Notes under the pieces: model-generated
Databases searched by the model: none
What the model saw: the letters and a program-made list of their open reading frames with translations, nothing else
Told to the model about the DNA's origin: nothing
DNA from: Stutzerimonas azotifigens DSM 17556
GTDB taxonomy: Bacteria; Pseudomonadota; Gammaproteobacteria; Pseudomonadales; Pseudomonadaceae
Length of the DNA stretch: 64,000 bases
Direction of reading: 5' to 3'
Assembly: GCF_000425625.1 (NCBI RefSeq)
Contig: NZ_KE384415.1
Span: 80,439-144,438, forward strand
Position numbers and translations under genes: made by a program
Shown here: one piece after another, positions 47,663 to 61,273 of the stretch
How the letters are laid out: every line of letters starts with the position of its first letter
Position numbering within the stretch: position 1 is the stretch's first letter

Positions 47663-48360
47663 CAGGCCTCCCGGACCGTCTGGATCATGTAGTTGACGTC
47701 GACGTCCGCGGCCAGCTTGTAGTGGCGGGTCAGCGGGTTGTAGGTCAGGCCGGTGATGGCGCCCACCGCCAGGCCGGCGTCGCGGCACCAGGCGCCGAGC
47801 TCGGACGGGCGGATGAACTTGCGGAAATCATGGGTGCCGCGCGGCAGCAGCTGCAGCACGTATTCCGCGCCGACGATGGCGAACAGGTAGGCCTTGGGGT
47901 TGCGGTTGATGGTGGAGAAGAACACCTGGCCGCCGGGCTTGACCATCTGCCGGCAGGCGCGGATCACCGAGGCCGGATCGGGCACGTGCTCGAGCATTTC
48001 CAGGCAGGTGACCACGTCGAACTGACCCGGGCACTCCTCGGCCAGCGCCTCGGCGGTGATCTGCCGGTAGTCGATTTCCAGGTTGGACTCGAACAGATGC
48101 AGGCGGGCGACCGACAGCGGCGCCTCGCCCATGTCGATGCCGGTGACCTGCGCGCCGCGGCGTGCCATGGCCTCGCTGAGGATGCCGCCACCGCAGCCGA
48201 CGTCGAGAACCTTCTTGCCGGCCAGCGGAACGTGCTCGTCGATCCAGTTGACCCGCAGCGGGTTGATCTCGTGCAGGGGTTTGAATTCGCTTTCGCGGTC
48301 CCACCAGCGATGGGCGAGGGCTTCGAATTTGGCGATTTCCGCGTGGTCGACGTTGCTCAT
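47662..48360 (-). CDS. ubiG: Ubiquinone biosynthesis O-methyltransferase
   Basis: 232 residues from the ATG at 48360. The SAM-binding motif is '[20 protein letters not shown]', and '[20 protein letters not shown]' and '[18 protein letters not shown]' are UbiG signatures. It performs both O-methylations in ubiquinone synthesis. First gene of the leftward ubiG-mupP unit. mtaD's stop lies 134 bp upstream on the same strand, so they may be one operon. Confidence 0.96.
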   Translation of the reverse strand: MSNVDHAEIAKFEALAHRWWDRESEFKPLHEINPLRVNWIDEHVPLAGKKVLDVGCGGGILSEAMARRGAQVTGIDMGEAPLSVARLHLFESNLEIDYRQITAEALAEECPGQFDVVTCLEMLEHVPDPASVIRACRQMVKPGGQVFFSTINRNPKAYLFAIVGAEYVLQLLPRGTHDFRKFIRPSELGAWCRDAGLAVGAITGLTYNPLTRHYKLAADVDVNYMIQTVREA

Positions 48361-48493
48361 GTTCCGTTCCGTTCGTGGGCGCTTCGGCAAGCGTGGCTCC
48401 GAATCGCGCATGTTGCCAGCTTCCGCCGCTGCCAGGGGGTTGGCTGGCCGGCAGGCGCTGCTTCAATTTGTCACGCCGTGCGTCGGCGCGGTC

Positions 48494-49822
48494 TCACCGG
48501 CCGGCGATCTTCCGGCCCCAGTCCCGTGCATTGGCGATCAGCCGCTGCTCGTCCATGCGCAGCAGCCGTCCGTCCTCGAGCAGTTGCTTGCCGCCGACCC
48601 AGAGGTGGCGCACCGAATCGCGGCCGCTGGCGTAGACCAGCTGCGAGACCGGGTCGTAGATCGGTTGCTGGGCCAGGCCGGAGAGGTCGAAGGCGACCAG
48701 GTCCGCGGCCTTGCCGACCTGCAATGAGCCGGTCCGCTCGTCGAGGCCCAGCGCACGAGCGCCGTTGAGGGTCGCCATGCGCAGCGCGCGGTGGGCGTCG
48801 AGCGCGGTCGCCGAGCCGGCCACGGCCTTGGCCAGCAGGGCGGCGGTACGGGTTTCGCCGAGCAGGTCCAAATCGTTGTTGCTGGCCGCGCCGTCGGTGC
48901 CGATCGCGACGTTGACGCCGGCTTCCCAGAGCCGCTCCACCGGGCAGAAGCCGCTGGCCAGCTTGAGGTTGCTTTCCGGGCAGTGGATGACGCTGCAGTT
49001 GTGCTCGACCAGCAGGGCGAGGTCTTCCTCGTTCACCTGGGTCATGTGCACGGCCTGGAAGCGCGGGCCCAGCAGCTGCAGCCGGGCCAGGCGCGCCAGC
49101 GGGCGCTCGCCGTTGCGCTCGACGGCCTCGCGCACCTCGTGGGCGGTCTCGTGCACGTGCATGTGGATGCCGACGTCCATCTCGGCGACCAGCACGCGGA
49201 TGCTTTCCAGCTTGTCGTCGCCTACCGTGTAGGGGGCGTGCGGGCCGAAGGCCACCGAGAGGCGCGGGTGGTGCTTGATGTCGTCGTACAGCGCCACGCC
49301 CTTGCGCAGCGCCTCGTCGGCGTCGCGCGCGCCGGGGATCGGGAAATCCAGCACCGGAATGGCGATCTGGCAGCGGATGCCGCTGTTGTGCGCCACCTCG
49401 CTGATGACCTCCGGGAAGAAATACATGTCGGAGAAACAGGTGATGCCGCTTTTCAACTGCTCGGCGATCGCCAGTTCGCTGCCGTCGCGGATGAAGGCCT
49501 CGTCAACCCATTTGGCCTCGGCCGGCCAGATGTGCTCCTGCAGCCAGGTCATCAGCGGCAGGTCGTCGGCCAGGCCGCGGAACAGCGTCATCGCCGCGTG
49601 GCCATGGGCGTTGATCAGTCCCGGGCTGAGCAGCATGCCCGGCAGCTCGCGGGTTTCGGCGGCGGGGTATTTGAGGGCTTCGGCGCGCGGCGCGATGAGC
49701 GCGATACGTCCATCGCGGATGCCGAGGCCGTGGTCCTGCAACACCACGCCGGCCGGCTCCACCGGCACCAGCCAGGTCGGCAGCAATAGAAGGTCGAGGG
49801 GCTCGGCGGCGGGTTTGGGCAT
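48494..49822 (-). CDS. mtaD: 5-methylthioadenosine/S-adenosylhomocysteine deaminase (TRZ/ATZ amidohydrolase)
   Basis: 442 residues from the ATG at 49822. Amidohydrolase metal ligands appear in '[19 protein letters not shown]', '[13 protein letters not shown]', '[14 protein letters not shown]' and '[17 protein letters not shown]'. In P. aeruginosa the orthologue next to mtnA deaminates methylthioadenosine to methylthioinosine in a methionine salvage variant. It is divergent from mtnA with only 143 bp between, supporting a shared pathway. Confidence 0.9.
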   Translation of the reverse strand: MPKPAAEPLDLLLLPTWLVPVEPAGVVLQDHGLGIRDGRIALIAPRAEALKYPAAETRELPGMLLSPGLINAHGHAAMTLFRGLADDLPLMTWLQEHIWPAEAKWVDEAFIRDGSELAIAEQLKSGITCFSDMYFFPEVISEVAHNSGIRCQIAIPVLDFPIPGARDADEALRKGVALYDDIKHHPRLSVAFGPHAPYTVGDDKLESIRVLVAEMDVGIHMHVHETAHEVREAVERNGERPLARLARLQLLGPRFQAVHMTQVNEEDLALLVEHNCSVIHCPESNLKLASGFCPVERLWEAGVNVAIGTDGAASNNDLDLLGETRTAALLAKAVAGSATALDAHRALRMATLNGARALGLDERTGSLQVGKAADLVAFDLSGLAQQPIYDPVSQLVYASGRDSVRHLWVGGKQLLEDGRLLRMDEQRLIANARDWGRKIAGR

Positions 49823-49906
49823 GGGCGGCGACCGGTCGGTGGCTAAAGCGCCGAGTGTAAAGCAAAGGCTCGCGGGCATCAGCCCGACGCGGCGAGCGCC
49901 GGTCGA

Positions 49907-49935
49907 CTGTCAGGCCGCCGCCGCGCGCGTATAAT
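49907..49935 (+). promoter_or_regulatory. Predicted mtnA promoter
   Basis: CTGTCA (49907-49912), 17-base spacer, TATAAT (49930-49935, perfect -10). This gives a short leader before the ATG at 49966. An in-frame TTG at 49945 lies at the expected transcription start and so is unlikely to be used. Confidence 0.65.
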
Positions 49936-49965
49936 GCCGGCCTTTTGAATTCGGGGTGGGGCGAA

Positions 49966-51042
<1,077 letters not shown>

Positions 51043-51055
51043 AAGCCCATAACGA

Positions 51056-51095
51056 GGCTGGAAGGCTGGAAGGCTGGAAGGCTGGAAGGCTGGAC
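51056..51095. repeat. 8-bp tandem repeat (repeat F), five units, opposite orientation
   Basis: GGCTGGAA x 4 plus GGCTGGAC, beginning 14 bases after the mtnA stop. It is the reverse complement of the array at 46953-46992. The copies bracket a 4-kb segment (mupP-ubiG-mtaD-mtnA) as inverted repeats. Confidence 0.9.
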
Positions 51096-51545
51096 GAAGG
51101 GCAGGCTGCTTTTGTGGGAGGCCCGACCTCGGGGCGATTCCTTCCAGAGCGATGGCTTTCGGGCAGGCCTGTGGCCTACTGTCGCCGCGAGGGCGCGCCT
51201 CCCACAGGGTGGGTGTGAGCAGGCTGTTTTTATGGGAGGCCCGGCCTCGGGCGATTTCTTCCGGGGCGATGGTTTTCGGGCAGGCCTGTGGCCTGCATCG
51301 CCGCGAGGGCGCGCCTCCCACAGGTTTGGCGTAGCTGCGAGGCTGGGCTTGGCTGTGGGAGGCCCGCCCTCGGGGCGATTTCTGGTCGCAGGCAGAGCCT
51401 GCACCTGCAGGTGTTCACCGAGGCGACGGGCAGCGCCGTGCCTTTCCCTTCTCCCCCTGGGAGAAGGTGGCCCGCCGGGCCGGATGAGGGCGCGCGAGGC
51501 CTGGCCTCGGCGCGGGACTTTCCTGCCAGGTCGCCGAGACGGCGC
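51096..51545. repeat. Repeat cluster upstream of gyrA (families C, B, A)
   Basis: No gene is supported in 51043-51647. Two near-identical family C units lie in tandem at ~51113-51211 and ~51232-51323. Each has a GGGAGGCCCG...CGGG(G)CGA arm, a shared loop 'TTTCGGGCAGGCCTGTGGCC', and a TCGCCGCGAGGGCGCGCCTC arm. A third left arm follows at ~51354-51380, then family B at ~51384-51410 and family A at 51446-51490. The last ~100 bases carry the gyrA promoter. Confidence 0.82.
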
Positions 51546-51591
51546 GCCGCTCTTTCGTCCCGCCTCCAGCCTCCAGCGGCCCGTCGCCTTG

Positions 51592-51600
51592 TGGTATGAT
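51592..51600 (+). promoter_or_regulatory. Extended -10 element of gyrA
   Basis: TGGTATGAT reads as an extended -10 (TGn followed by TATGAT). I find no good -35 at normal spacing, as expected for an extended -10 promoter. gyrA promoters are supercoiling-sensitive in other bacteria. The leader to the ATG would be ~40 bases. Confidence 0.5.
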
Positions 51601-51647
51601 CCGGCGCTTTCGCACGACCTTCCGAAACAACAAGGATCCCGGCTTCC

Positions 51648-54446
<2,799 letters not shown>

Positions 54447-54450
54447 GGCG

Positions 54451-54514
54451 CGAGGCGCCGGGCGCCTCGTCACCGAAGCATCCATGCGCCGCGGAAGGGG
54501 AACCTCCGCGGCGC
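54451..54514 (+). promoter_or_regulatory. Two hairpins between gyrA and serC
   Basis: CGAGGCGCC (54451-54459) pairs with GGCGCCTCG (54461-54469). GCGCCGCGGA (54486-54495) pairs with TCCGCGGCGC (54505-54514), 10 of 10, with a nine-base loop. No T-run follows either, so they would attenuate or process rather than fully terminate. They may set serC expression lower than gyrA. Confidence 0.5.
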
Positions 54515-54617
54515 GATAACGAAGACCGGTCGGCCGCAGCCGACCACGCGTGGAAGCCAGGCAGTGCTTTCGGGGCCTGGCGTAGATGGCAATCGACAGG
54601 CTTTTGAGAGACCAACG

Positions 54618-55703
54618 ATGAACAAACGTGCCTTCAACTTCTGCGCCGGCCCGGCCGCGCTTCCCGAGCCGGTGCTGCAGCGCGCCCAGGCCGAACTGCT
54701 GGACTGGCAGGGCAAGGGACTGTCGGTGATGGAGATGAGCCACCGCAGCGACGAATTCGTGTCCATCGCCGAGAAGGCCGAGCAGGACCTGCGCGACCTG
54801 CTGTCGATTCCGTCGAACTACAGGGTGCTGTTCCTGCAGGGCGGTGCCAGCCAGCAATTCGCCCAGATCCCGCTGAACCTGCTGCCCGAGGGCGGCCGGG
54901 CCGACTACGTCGACACCGGCATCTGGTCGAGGAAGGCCATCGACGAGGCGCGCCGCTTCGGCAACGTCAACGTCGCCGCCAGCGCCAAGCCGAACGACTA
55001 CTTCAGCATTCCCGCGCAGCGCGACTGGCAGCTGTCGAAAGACGCCGCCTACCTGCACTACACGCCCAACGAGACCATCGGCGGCCTGGAGTTCGACTGG
55101 ATTCCGGACGTCGGCGAGGTGCCGCTGGTGGCCGACATGTCCTCCACCATCCTTTCCCGCCCGCTGGACGTGTCGCGCTTCGGCCTGATCTACGCCGGCG
55201 CGCAGAAGAACATCGGGCCCAGCGGCCTGGTGGTGGTCATCGTCCGCGAGGACCTGCTCGGCCGCGCGCGCAGCAGCTGCCCGACCATGCTCGACTACAA
55301 GGTCGCGGCCGACAACGGCTCGATGTACAACACCCCGCCGACGTTCGCCTGGTACCTGGCCGGCCTGATCTTCCAGTGGATGAAGGAGCAGGGCGGCGTC
55401 GAGGCGATGGGGCAGGTCAACGATCGCAAGCAGCGCAAGCTGTACCAGGCGATCGATGCCAGCGCGCTGTACAACAACCCCATCGCGCCGGCCGATCGCT
55501 CGTGGATGAACGTGCCCTTCCGCCTGGCCGACGAGCGCCTGGACAAGCCGTTCCTGGCCGGTGCCCAGGCCCGCGGCCTGCTCAACCTCAGGGGCCACCG
55601 CTCGGTGGGCGGCATGCGCGCGTCGATCTACAACGCGGTCAGCGAGGGCGCGGTCGATGCCCTGCTGGCCTACATGGCGGAGTTCGAGAAGGAGCACGGC
55701 TGA
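54618..55703 (+). CDS. serC: Phosphoserine aminotransferase
   Basis: 361 residues from the ATG at 54618 ('NKRAFNFCAGPAALPEPVLQ'). The PLP lysine is in 'RFGLIYAGAQKNIGPSGL'. Other motifs are 'VLFLQGGASQQFAQIPLNLL' and 'LVADMSSTILSRPLDVSRF'. It makes phosphoserine for serine and also acts in pyridoxine synthesis. The stop overlaps the pheA ATG (TGATG). Confidence 0.96.
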   Translation: MNKRAFNFCAGPAALPEPVLQRAQAELLDWQGKGLSVMEMSHRSDEFVSIAEKAEQDLRDLLSIPSNYRVLFLQGGASQQFAQIPLNLLPEGGRADYVDTGIWSRKAIDEARRFGNVNVAASAKPNDYFSIPAQRDWQLSKDAAYLHYTPNETIGGLEFDWIPDVGEVPLVADMSSTILSRPLDVSRFGLIYAGAQKNIGPSGLVVVIVREDLLGRARSSCPTMLDYKVAADNGSMYNTPPTFAWYLAGLIFQWMKEQGGVEAMGQVNDRKQRKLYQAIDASALYNNPIAPADRSWMNVPFRLADERLDKPFLAGAQARGLLNLRGHRSVGGMRASIYNAVSEGAVDALLAYMAEFEKEHG

Positions 55704-56800
55704 TGAGCGAGGCCGACCAGCTGAAGGCATTGCGTGTCCGGATAGACAGCCTGGACGAGCGCATCATGGAGCTGATCAGCGAGCGGGCGCGCTGTGCCCA
55801 GGAAGTGGCCCGGGTCAAGTCCGCGTCGCTGCCCGAAGGCGAGCTGCCGGTGTACTACCGCCCCGAGCGCGAGGCCTGGGTGCTCAAGCACATCATGGAG
55901 CTGAACAAGGGCCCGCTGGACAACGAGGAGATGGCGCGGCTGTTCCGCGAGATCATGTCCTCCTGCCTGGCGCTGGAGCAGCCGCTGAAGGTCGCCTACC
56001 TCGGCCCGGAAGGCACCTTCACCCAGGCCGCGGCGCTCAAGCACTTCGGCCATGCGGTGATCAGCCAGCCGATGGCGGCGATCGACGAGGTGTTCCGCGA
56101 GGTGGTCGCCGGCGCAGTGAACTTCGGCGTGGTGCCGGTGGAGAACTCCACCGAGGGCGCGGTGAACCACACCCTCGACAGCTTCCTCGAGCACGACATG
56201 GTGATCTGCGGCGAAGTGGAGCTGCGCATCCACCACCACTTGCTGGTGGGCGAGACCACCAAGACCGACCGCATCACCCGGATCTATTCGCATGCCCAGT
56301 CGCTCGCGCAGTGCCGCAAGTGGCTCGATGCGCACTATCCGAACGTCGAGCGGATCGCCGTCTCGAGCAACGCCGACGCCGCCAAGCGCGTCAACAGCGA
56401 GTGGAACTCGGCGGCCATCGCCGGCGACATGGCTGCGCAGCTCTACGGGCTGAGCAAGCTGGCCGAGAAGATCGAGGATCGCCCGGACAACTCCACGCGC
56501 TTCCTGATCATCGGCAACCAGGAAGTGCCGCCGACCGGCGACGACAAGACCTCGATCATCGTCTCCATGCGCAACAAGCCCGGCGCGCTGCACGAGTTGC
56601 TGATGCCGTTCCACACCAATGGTATCGACCTCACGCGCATCGAGACCCGCCCGTCGCGCAGCGGCAAGTGGACCTACGTGTTCTTCATCGACTTCGTCGG
56701 CCACCATCAGGACCCGCTGATCAAGGACGTGCTGGAGCGGATCAACGGCGAAGCCGTGGCGCTGAAGGTGCTCGGGTCGTATCCGAAGGCGGTGTTGTAA
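55703..56800 (+). CDS. pheA: Bifunctional chorismate mutase / prephenate dehydratase (P-protein)
   Basis: 365 residues. The chorismate mutase domain is ~1-90 ('LKALRVRIDSLDERIMELIS'). Prephenate dehydratase is ~93-270 ('VAYLGPEGTFTQAAALKHFG', 'NSTEGAVNHTLDSFLEHD', 'DNSTRFLIIGNQ'). The regulatory ACT domain is ~278-365 with 'KPGALHELLMPFHTNGIDLT' and ESRP-like ETRPSR, the phenylalanine-binding signature. It makes phenylpyruvate from chorismate and is feedback-inhibited by phenylalanine. Coupled to serC. Confidence 0.96.
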   Translation: MSEADQLKALRVRIDSLDERIMELISERARCAQEVARVKSASLPEGELPVYYRPEREAWVLKHIMELNKGPLDNEEMARLFREIMSSCLALEQPLKVAYLGPEGTFTQAAALKHFGHAVISQPMAAIDEVFREVVAGAVNFGVVPVENSTEGAVNHTLDSFLEHDMVICGEVELRIHHHLLVGETTKTDRITRIYSHAQSLAQCRKWLDAHYPNVERIAVSSNADAAKRVNSEWNSAAIAGDMAAQLYGLSKLAEKIEDRPDNSTRFLIIGNQEVPPTGDDKTSIIVSMRNKPGALHELLMPFHTNGIDLTRIETRPSRSGKWTYVFFIDFVGHHQDPLIKDVLERINGEAVALKVLGSYPKAVL

Positions 56801-56806
56801 GAGGCT

Positions 56807-56912
56807 TTCCCTCACCCCCGGCCCCTCTCCCGAGGGAGAGGGGAGAAAAGCGGCTTGATCCCCGCTGCGTAAATCCCCCTCTCCCCACGGGAGAGGGGCT
56901 AGGGGTGAGGGA
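56807..56912. repeat. Repeat D, two hairpin units after pheA
   Basis: CCCTCACCCCCGGCCCCTCT then CCC-GAG-GGGAGAGGGG (~56809-56845), followed by an inverted copy CCCTCTCCCCACGGGAGAGG with GGGGTGAGGG (~56876-56912). Each can fold as a CTCTCCC/GGGAGAG hairpin. They lie between pheA and the DUF559 gene. Confidence 0.8.
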
Positions 56913-56946
56913 GAAGAGGATAAACCAGTAACGAAGGAAGGCACGG

Positions 56947-57345
56947 ATGCCAACCTCACACAAGCCATTGCCGGACTGGCGCAGGCAGCGGGCCCGGGCT
57001 TTGCGCGGCGATGCCACCGATGCCGAGGCGTGCCTCTGGTATTACCTGCGCGCCCGGCGCCTGGGTGGATTGAAGTTCCGCCGGCAGCATCCCATGCCGC
57101 CGTACATCCTCGACTTCTACTGCGAGACGGCCAGGCTCGCCGTGGAGCTGGATGGCTCCCAGCATGGTGAAAAGGCCGACGGGCGGCGGACGTTGAGGCT
57201 CGAGGCGCAAGGGGTTATGGTGCTGCGCTTTTGGAACGACCAGATGCTGAAGCAGACCGCTTCGGTGCTGGAAGAGATCTACCGGGTGGCGACCGAGCGT
57301 CAGCGGGCCCTCGATCCTGATGCCTCGCCAGGGAGCGGGGAGTGA
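56947..57345 (+). CDS. DUF559 domain protein, Vsr/PD-(D/E)XK nuclease-like
   Basis: 132 residues. The DUF559 core is clear: 'ARALRGDATDAEACLWYYLR', 'LGGLKFRRQHPMPPYILDFY', 'CETARLAVELDGSQHGEKAD' and 'GVMVLRFWNDQMLKQTASVL'. The acidic pair (D in ILDFY, E and D in VELDGSQH) and downstream basic residues fit a restriction-endonuclease-like fold related to Vsr. No biochemical function is established for the family. The gene sits alone between repeat D clusters inside an otherwise conserved biosynthetic operon, so it looks like an insertion. It has no partner methylase. Confidence 0.88.
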   Translation: MPTSHKPLPDWRRQRARALRGDATDAEACLWYYLRARRLGGLKFRRQHPMPPYILDFYCETARLAVELDGSQHGEKADGRRTLRLEAQGVMVLRFWNDQMLKQTASVLEEIYRVATERQRALDPDASPGSGE

Positions 57346-57348
57346 AGG

Positions 57349-57800
57349 TTGGGAGGCTGGGTGCGGCAGGCCCTCACCCCTAGCCCCTCTCCCGTGGGGA
57401 GAGGGGGACGAAGCAAAGCGGTAAGCCGATGCGCATGGTGGCGGTCGGTACAGAGGGAAGGCTGGTGCAGCGGGCCCTCACCCCTGGCCCTCTCCTGTGG
57501 GGAGAGGGGAACGAAGCAAAGCGGTAAGCCGATGCGCATGGTGGCGGTCGGTACAGAGGGAAGGCTGGGTGCGGCAGGCCCTCACCCCTGGCCCCTCTCC
57601 CGTGGGGAGAGGGGAACGAAGCAAAGCGGTAAAAAGCCGATGCGCATGGTGGCGATCGGTACAGAGGGAAGGCTGGGTACAGCGGGCCCTCACCCCTAGT
57701 CCCTCTCCCGTAGGGAGGGGGGATGGCTGGTGGTGGGGGCGATGCCGCCCTGCTTGTCTCCCCTCTCCCTCGGGAGAGGGGCGGGGGTGAGGGAAGGCCT
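57349..57800. repeat. Tandem array of a ~105-bp repeat D unit, about 3.5 copies, plus one further unit
   Basis: GATGCGCATGGTGGCG occurs at 57428, 57531 and 57639 (periods 103 and 108). Each unit holds a family D hairpin (CCTCTCCCGTGGGGAGAGG), 'GAACGAAGCAAAGCGGTAAG', the GATGCGCATGG stretch and a GTACAGAGGGAAGGCTGG segment. An extra D hairpin in inverted order lies at ~57757-57794. 57346-57917 holds no supported gene. The last ~90 bases before hisC include a possible leader hairpin (CGAACCG...CGGTTCG, ~57875-57905). Confidence 0.9.
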
Positions 57801-57917
57801 CACCAGAAAGGAAAGCCACGCCGATTTTTCATCCAACCCCCGTACACTTCCGCGGGCCTACAGGAAGCCCCGTCCGAACCGGTGGGTGAAAGCGAAGCGG
57901 TTCGATAACCAAGAGAT

Positions 57918-59033
57918 ATGGCAATGACCTGCGATTTTCTCGCCCTGGCGCAGCCGGGTGTCCAGAAGCTGTCCCCCTACGTCCCCGGCAAGCCGGTCGA
58001 AGAACTGGCGCGCGAGCTCGATCTCGACCCGGCCAACATTGTCAAGCTGGCGAGCAACGAGAACCCGCTCGGGCCAAGCCCCAGGGTTCTCGACGCGATC
58101 CGCGGCGCGCTACCGGAGCTGACCCGCTATCCGGACGGCAACGGCTACGAACTCAAGCGCGCGCTGGCCGACCGCTACGGAGTGGGGCTGGACCAGGTCA
58201 CGCTGGGCAACGGTTCCAACGACATCCTCGAACTGGTCGCCCGCGCCTATCTCGCGCCAGGGCTGAACGCGGTGTTCAGCGCGCACGCCTTCGCCGTCTA
58301 TCCGATCGCCACCCAGGCGGTCGGCGCGGCCAGCAAGGTGGTGCCGGCGCGCGACTGGGGCCATGACCTGCCGGCCATGCTCCAGGCCATCGACGCCGAC
58401 ACCCGCGTGGTGTTCCTCGCCAACCCGAACAACCCGACCGGCACCTGGTTCGGCGCCGAGGCGCTGGCCGCGTTCCTGGCGGACGTGCCGGAGCACGTGC
58501 TGGTAGTGCTCGACGAGGCCTACATCGAATACGCCTCCGGCGACGAGCTTCCGGACGGCCTGCAATTCCTCGCGCGCCACCCGAACCTGCTGGTTTCCCG
58601 CACCTTCTCCAAGGCCTACGGGCTGGCCGCGCTGCGCGTGGGCTACGCACTGTCCTCGGCAAAAATCGCCGACGTGCTGAACCGCGTCCGCCAGCCGTTC
58701 AATGTCAACAGCCTGGCCCTGACCGCGGCCTGCGCCGCGCTCGGCGACCAGGACTACCTGGCCCGCAGCCGCGCCCAGAACGATGCCGGCATGGCGCAGC
58801 TCGAAGCCGGTCTGCGCGAACTGGGCCTGGCGTGGATTCCCTCGCGCGGCAACTTCATCGCGGTCGACTTCGGGCGCGACGCCGCGCCGATCAACCAGGC
58901 GCTGCTGCGCGCCGGCGTGATCGTGCGTCCCGTCGCCGGCTACGGCATGCCGAGCTTCCTGCGCGTATCGATCGGCACCGAGGCGGAGAACGCACGCTTC
59001 CTGGCGGTGCTGCGCCAGGTGCTGAGCGCGTGA
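57918..59033 (+). CDS. hisC: Histidinol-phosphate aminotransferase (aromatic aminotransferase type)
   Basis: 371 residues. The PLP lysine is K232 in 'LLVSRTFSKAYGLAALRVGY'. Other motifs are 'NIVKLASNENPLGPSPRVLD', 'VFLANPNNPTGTWFGAEAL' and 'VVLDEAYIEYASGDELP'. It transaminates histidinol phosphate; the copy lying between pheA and tyrA in Pseudomonas probably also serves phenylalanine and tyrosine synthesis. The stop overlaps the GTG start of tyrA-aroA. Confidence 0.94.
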   Translation: MAMTCDFLALAQPGVQKLSPYVPGKPVEELARELDLDPANIVKLASNENPLGPSPRVLDAIRGALPELTRYPDGNGYELKRALADRYGVGLDQVTLGNGSNDILELVARAYLAPGLNAVFSAHAFAVYPIATQAVGAASKVVPARDWGHDLPAMLQAIDADTRVVFLANPNNPTGTWFGAEALAAFLADVPEHVLVVLDEAYIEYASGDELPDGLQFLARHPNLLVSRTFSKAYGLAALRVGYALSSAKIADVLNRVRQPFNVNSLALTAACAALGDQDYLARSRAQNDAGMAQLEAGLRELGLAWIPSRGNFIAVDFGRDAAPINQALLRAGVIVRPVAGYGMPSFLRVSIGTEAENARFLAVLRQVLSA

Positions 59034-61273
59034 GCCAGGCGCTCGAACGTCGGCTCGACCAGCCGATCGTCGGCCGGCTGACGGTCATCGGGCTGGGGCT
59101 GATCGGCGGCTCCTTCGCCAAGGGACTGCGGGCGGCCGGTGCCTGCCGCGAAGTGGTCGGCTTCGACCTGGACGCCGGCTCGCGCCAGCTCGCCGTCGAG
59201 CTCGGGGTCGTCGACCGCTGCGCCGAGAGCCTGGCCGAGGCCTGCCGGGGCGCCGATGTCATCCAGCTGGCGGTACCGATCCTGGCCATGGAGCGGTTGC
59301 TGACCGAGCTGGCACAGCTGGACCTTGGCGAGGCCATCCTCACCGACGTCGGAAGCGCCAAGGGCAACGTGGTGCGCAAGGCGACCGAGGTCTTCGGCGC
59401 CATGCCGGCGCGCTTCGTGCCCGGCCATCCGATCGCCGGTTCGGAACAGAGTGGCGTTATCGCGGCCAAAGGGTCGCTGTTCCGCCGCCACAAGGTGATC
59501 CTGACGCCCGTTCCGAACACCGCGCCCGACGCGCTCGATCGGATCGACGCGCTGTGGCGCGCGCTGGGGGCGGACGTCGAGCACATGGACGTCGAGCACC
59601 ACGACGAGGTGCTGGCCGCCACCAGCCACCTGCCACACCTGCTGGCGTTCGGGCTGGTGGATTCGCTGGCCAGGCGGCACGAGAACCTGGAGATTTTCCG
59701 CTACGCCGCGGGCGGCTTTCGCGACTTCACCCGAATCGCCGGGAGCGATCCGGTGATGTGGCACGATATCTTCCTCGCCAACCGTGAGGCCGTGCTGCGC
59801 ATCCTGGACGCCTTCCGCCACGATCTGGATGGCCTGCGCGCGGCGGTCGACGAAGGAGACGGGCACCAGCTGCTGGGCGTGTTCACCCGCGCCCGGGCGG
59901 CCCGCGAACATTTCAGCAAAATACTGGCTCGCAGAGCCTATGTGGACGTTATGCATTCCAATGACCTGATCTTCCTGGCCAGTCCCGGTGGCAGCCTGTC
60001 CGGCCAGATTCGTGTGCCCGGCGACAAATCCATTTCCCACCGCTCGATCATGCTCGGCTCGCTGGCTGAAGGCGTGACCGAGGTCGAGGGCTTCCTCGAG
60101 GGCGAGGATGCGCTGGCGACCATCCAGGCGTTCCGCGACATGGGGGTGGTGATCGAGGGGCCGCATCAGGGCAGGGTGACCGTCCACGGAGTCGGCCTGC
60201 ACGGCCTGCAGCCGCCGCCCGGGCCGCTCTACCTGGGCAACTCCGGCACCTCCATGCGCCTGCTCAGCGGGCTGCTGGCGGCGCAGCCGTTCGATACCAC
60301 GCTCACCGGCGACGCCTCGCTGTCCAAGCGCCCGATGAACCGCGTCGCCAAGCCCCTGCGTGCCATGGGCGCGGTGATCGAGACCGCTTCCGAAGGCCGG
60401 CCGCCGCTGGTCATCCGCGGCGGGCAGCGGCTGTCCGGGATGCACTACGAGATGCCGATGGCCAGCGCCCAGGTCAAATCCTGCCTGCTGCTCGCCGGCC
60501 TCTACGCCGCCGGCGAGACCTCGGTCACCGAGCCGGCGCCGACGCGCGACCACACCGAGCGCATGCTGCGCGGCTTCGGCTATCCAGTGGCGGTGGAGGG
60601 CCGCACCGCCCGCGTCGAGAGCGGCCACACGCTGACCGCCTGCCATATCGAGGTGCCGGCGGACATTTCCTCGGCGGCCTTCTTCCTGGTCGCCGCGAGC
60701 ATCGCCGAGGGTTCCGAACTGGTCCTGCAGCACGTGGGCATCAATCCGACCCGCACCGGGGTGATCGACATCCTCAAGCTGATGGGCGCCGACATCCAGC
60801 TGGAAAACCAGCGCGAAGTCGGCGGCGAGCCGGTGGCCGACCTGCGCGTACGCTCGGCCAGGCTCCAGGGCATCGACATCCCGGAAGACCTGGTGCCGCT
60901 GGCCATCGACGAATTCCCGGTGTTGTTCGTGGCGGCGGCCTGTGCCGAGGGGCGGACCATCCTGCGCGGCGCCGAGGAGCTGCGGGTCAAGGAGTCCGAC
61001 CGCATCCAGGTGATGGCCGACGGCCTGCAGACGCTCGGCGTGAAGGCCGAGCCGACCGCCGACGGCATCATCATCGACGGCGGGCCGATCGGCGGTGGTG
61101 AAGTCTGGGCCCATGGCGACCATCGCATCGCCATGTCCTTCAGCGTGGCCTCGCTACGTGCCAGCGCGCCGATCCGCATCCACGACTGCGCCAACGTCGC
61201 CACCTCCTTCCCGAACTTCCTGGCGCTGGCCAAGCAGGCCGGCATCCGCGTAAGCGAAGAGGGCAACTCATGA
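59030..61273 (+). CDS. tyrA-aroA: Fused prephenate/arogenate dehydrogenase and EPSP synthase
   Basis: 747 residues from a GTG overlapping the hisC stop (GTGA). Residues ~1-300 are TyrA: '[20 protein letters not shown]', '[20 protein letters not shown]' and '[18 protein letters not shown]'. From ~310 comes AroA: '[20 protein letters not shown]', '[20 protein letters not shown]', '[19 protein letters not shown]' and '[17 protein letters not shown]'. TyrA makes the tyrosine precursor and AroA makes 5-enolpyruvylshikimate-3-phosphate. The fusion is normal for Pseudomonas. The stop overlaps cmk by four bases. Confidence 0.95.
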   Translation: MSQALERRLDQPIVGRLTVIGLGLIGGSFAKGLRAAGACREVVGFDLDAGSRQLAVELGVVDRCAESLAEACRGADVIQLAVPILAMERLLTELAQLDLGEAILTDVGSAKGNVVRKATEVFGAMPARFVPGHPIAGSEQSGVIAAKGSLFRRHKVILTPVPNTAPDALDRIDALWRALGADVEHMDVEHHDEVLAATSHLPHLLAFGLVDSLARRHENLEIFRYAAGGFRDFTRIAGSDPVMWHDIFLANREAVLRILDAFRHDLDGLRAAVDEGDGHQLLGVFTRARAAREHFSKILARRAYVDVMHSNDLIFLASPGGSLSGQIRVPGDKSISHRSIMLGSLAEGVTEVEGFLEGEDALATIQAFRDMGVVIEGPHQGRVTVHGVGLHGLQPPPGPLYLGNSGTSMRLLSGLLAAQPFDTTLTGDASLSKRPMNRVAKPLRAMGAVIETASEGRPPLVIRGGQRLSGMHYEMPMASAQVKSCLLLAGLYAAGETSVTEPAPTRDHTERMLRGFGYPVAVEGRTARVESGHTLTACHIEVPADISSAAFFLVAASIAEGSELVLQHVGINPTRTGVIDILKLMGADIQLENQREVGGEPVADLRVRSARLQGIDIPEDLVPLAIDEFPVLFVAAACAEGRTILRGAEELRVKESDRIQVMADGLQTLGVKAEPTADGIIIDGGPIGGGEVWAHGDHRIAMSFSVASLRASAPIRIHDCANVATSFPNFLALAKQAGIRVSEEGNS

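Noticed and set aside
57875..57905. hisC leader hairpin as a histidine attenuator
   Set aside because: No leader peptide with His codons and no T-run; kept only as a possible hairpin.
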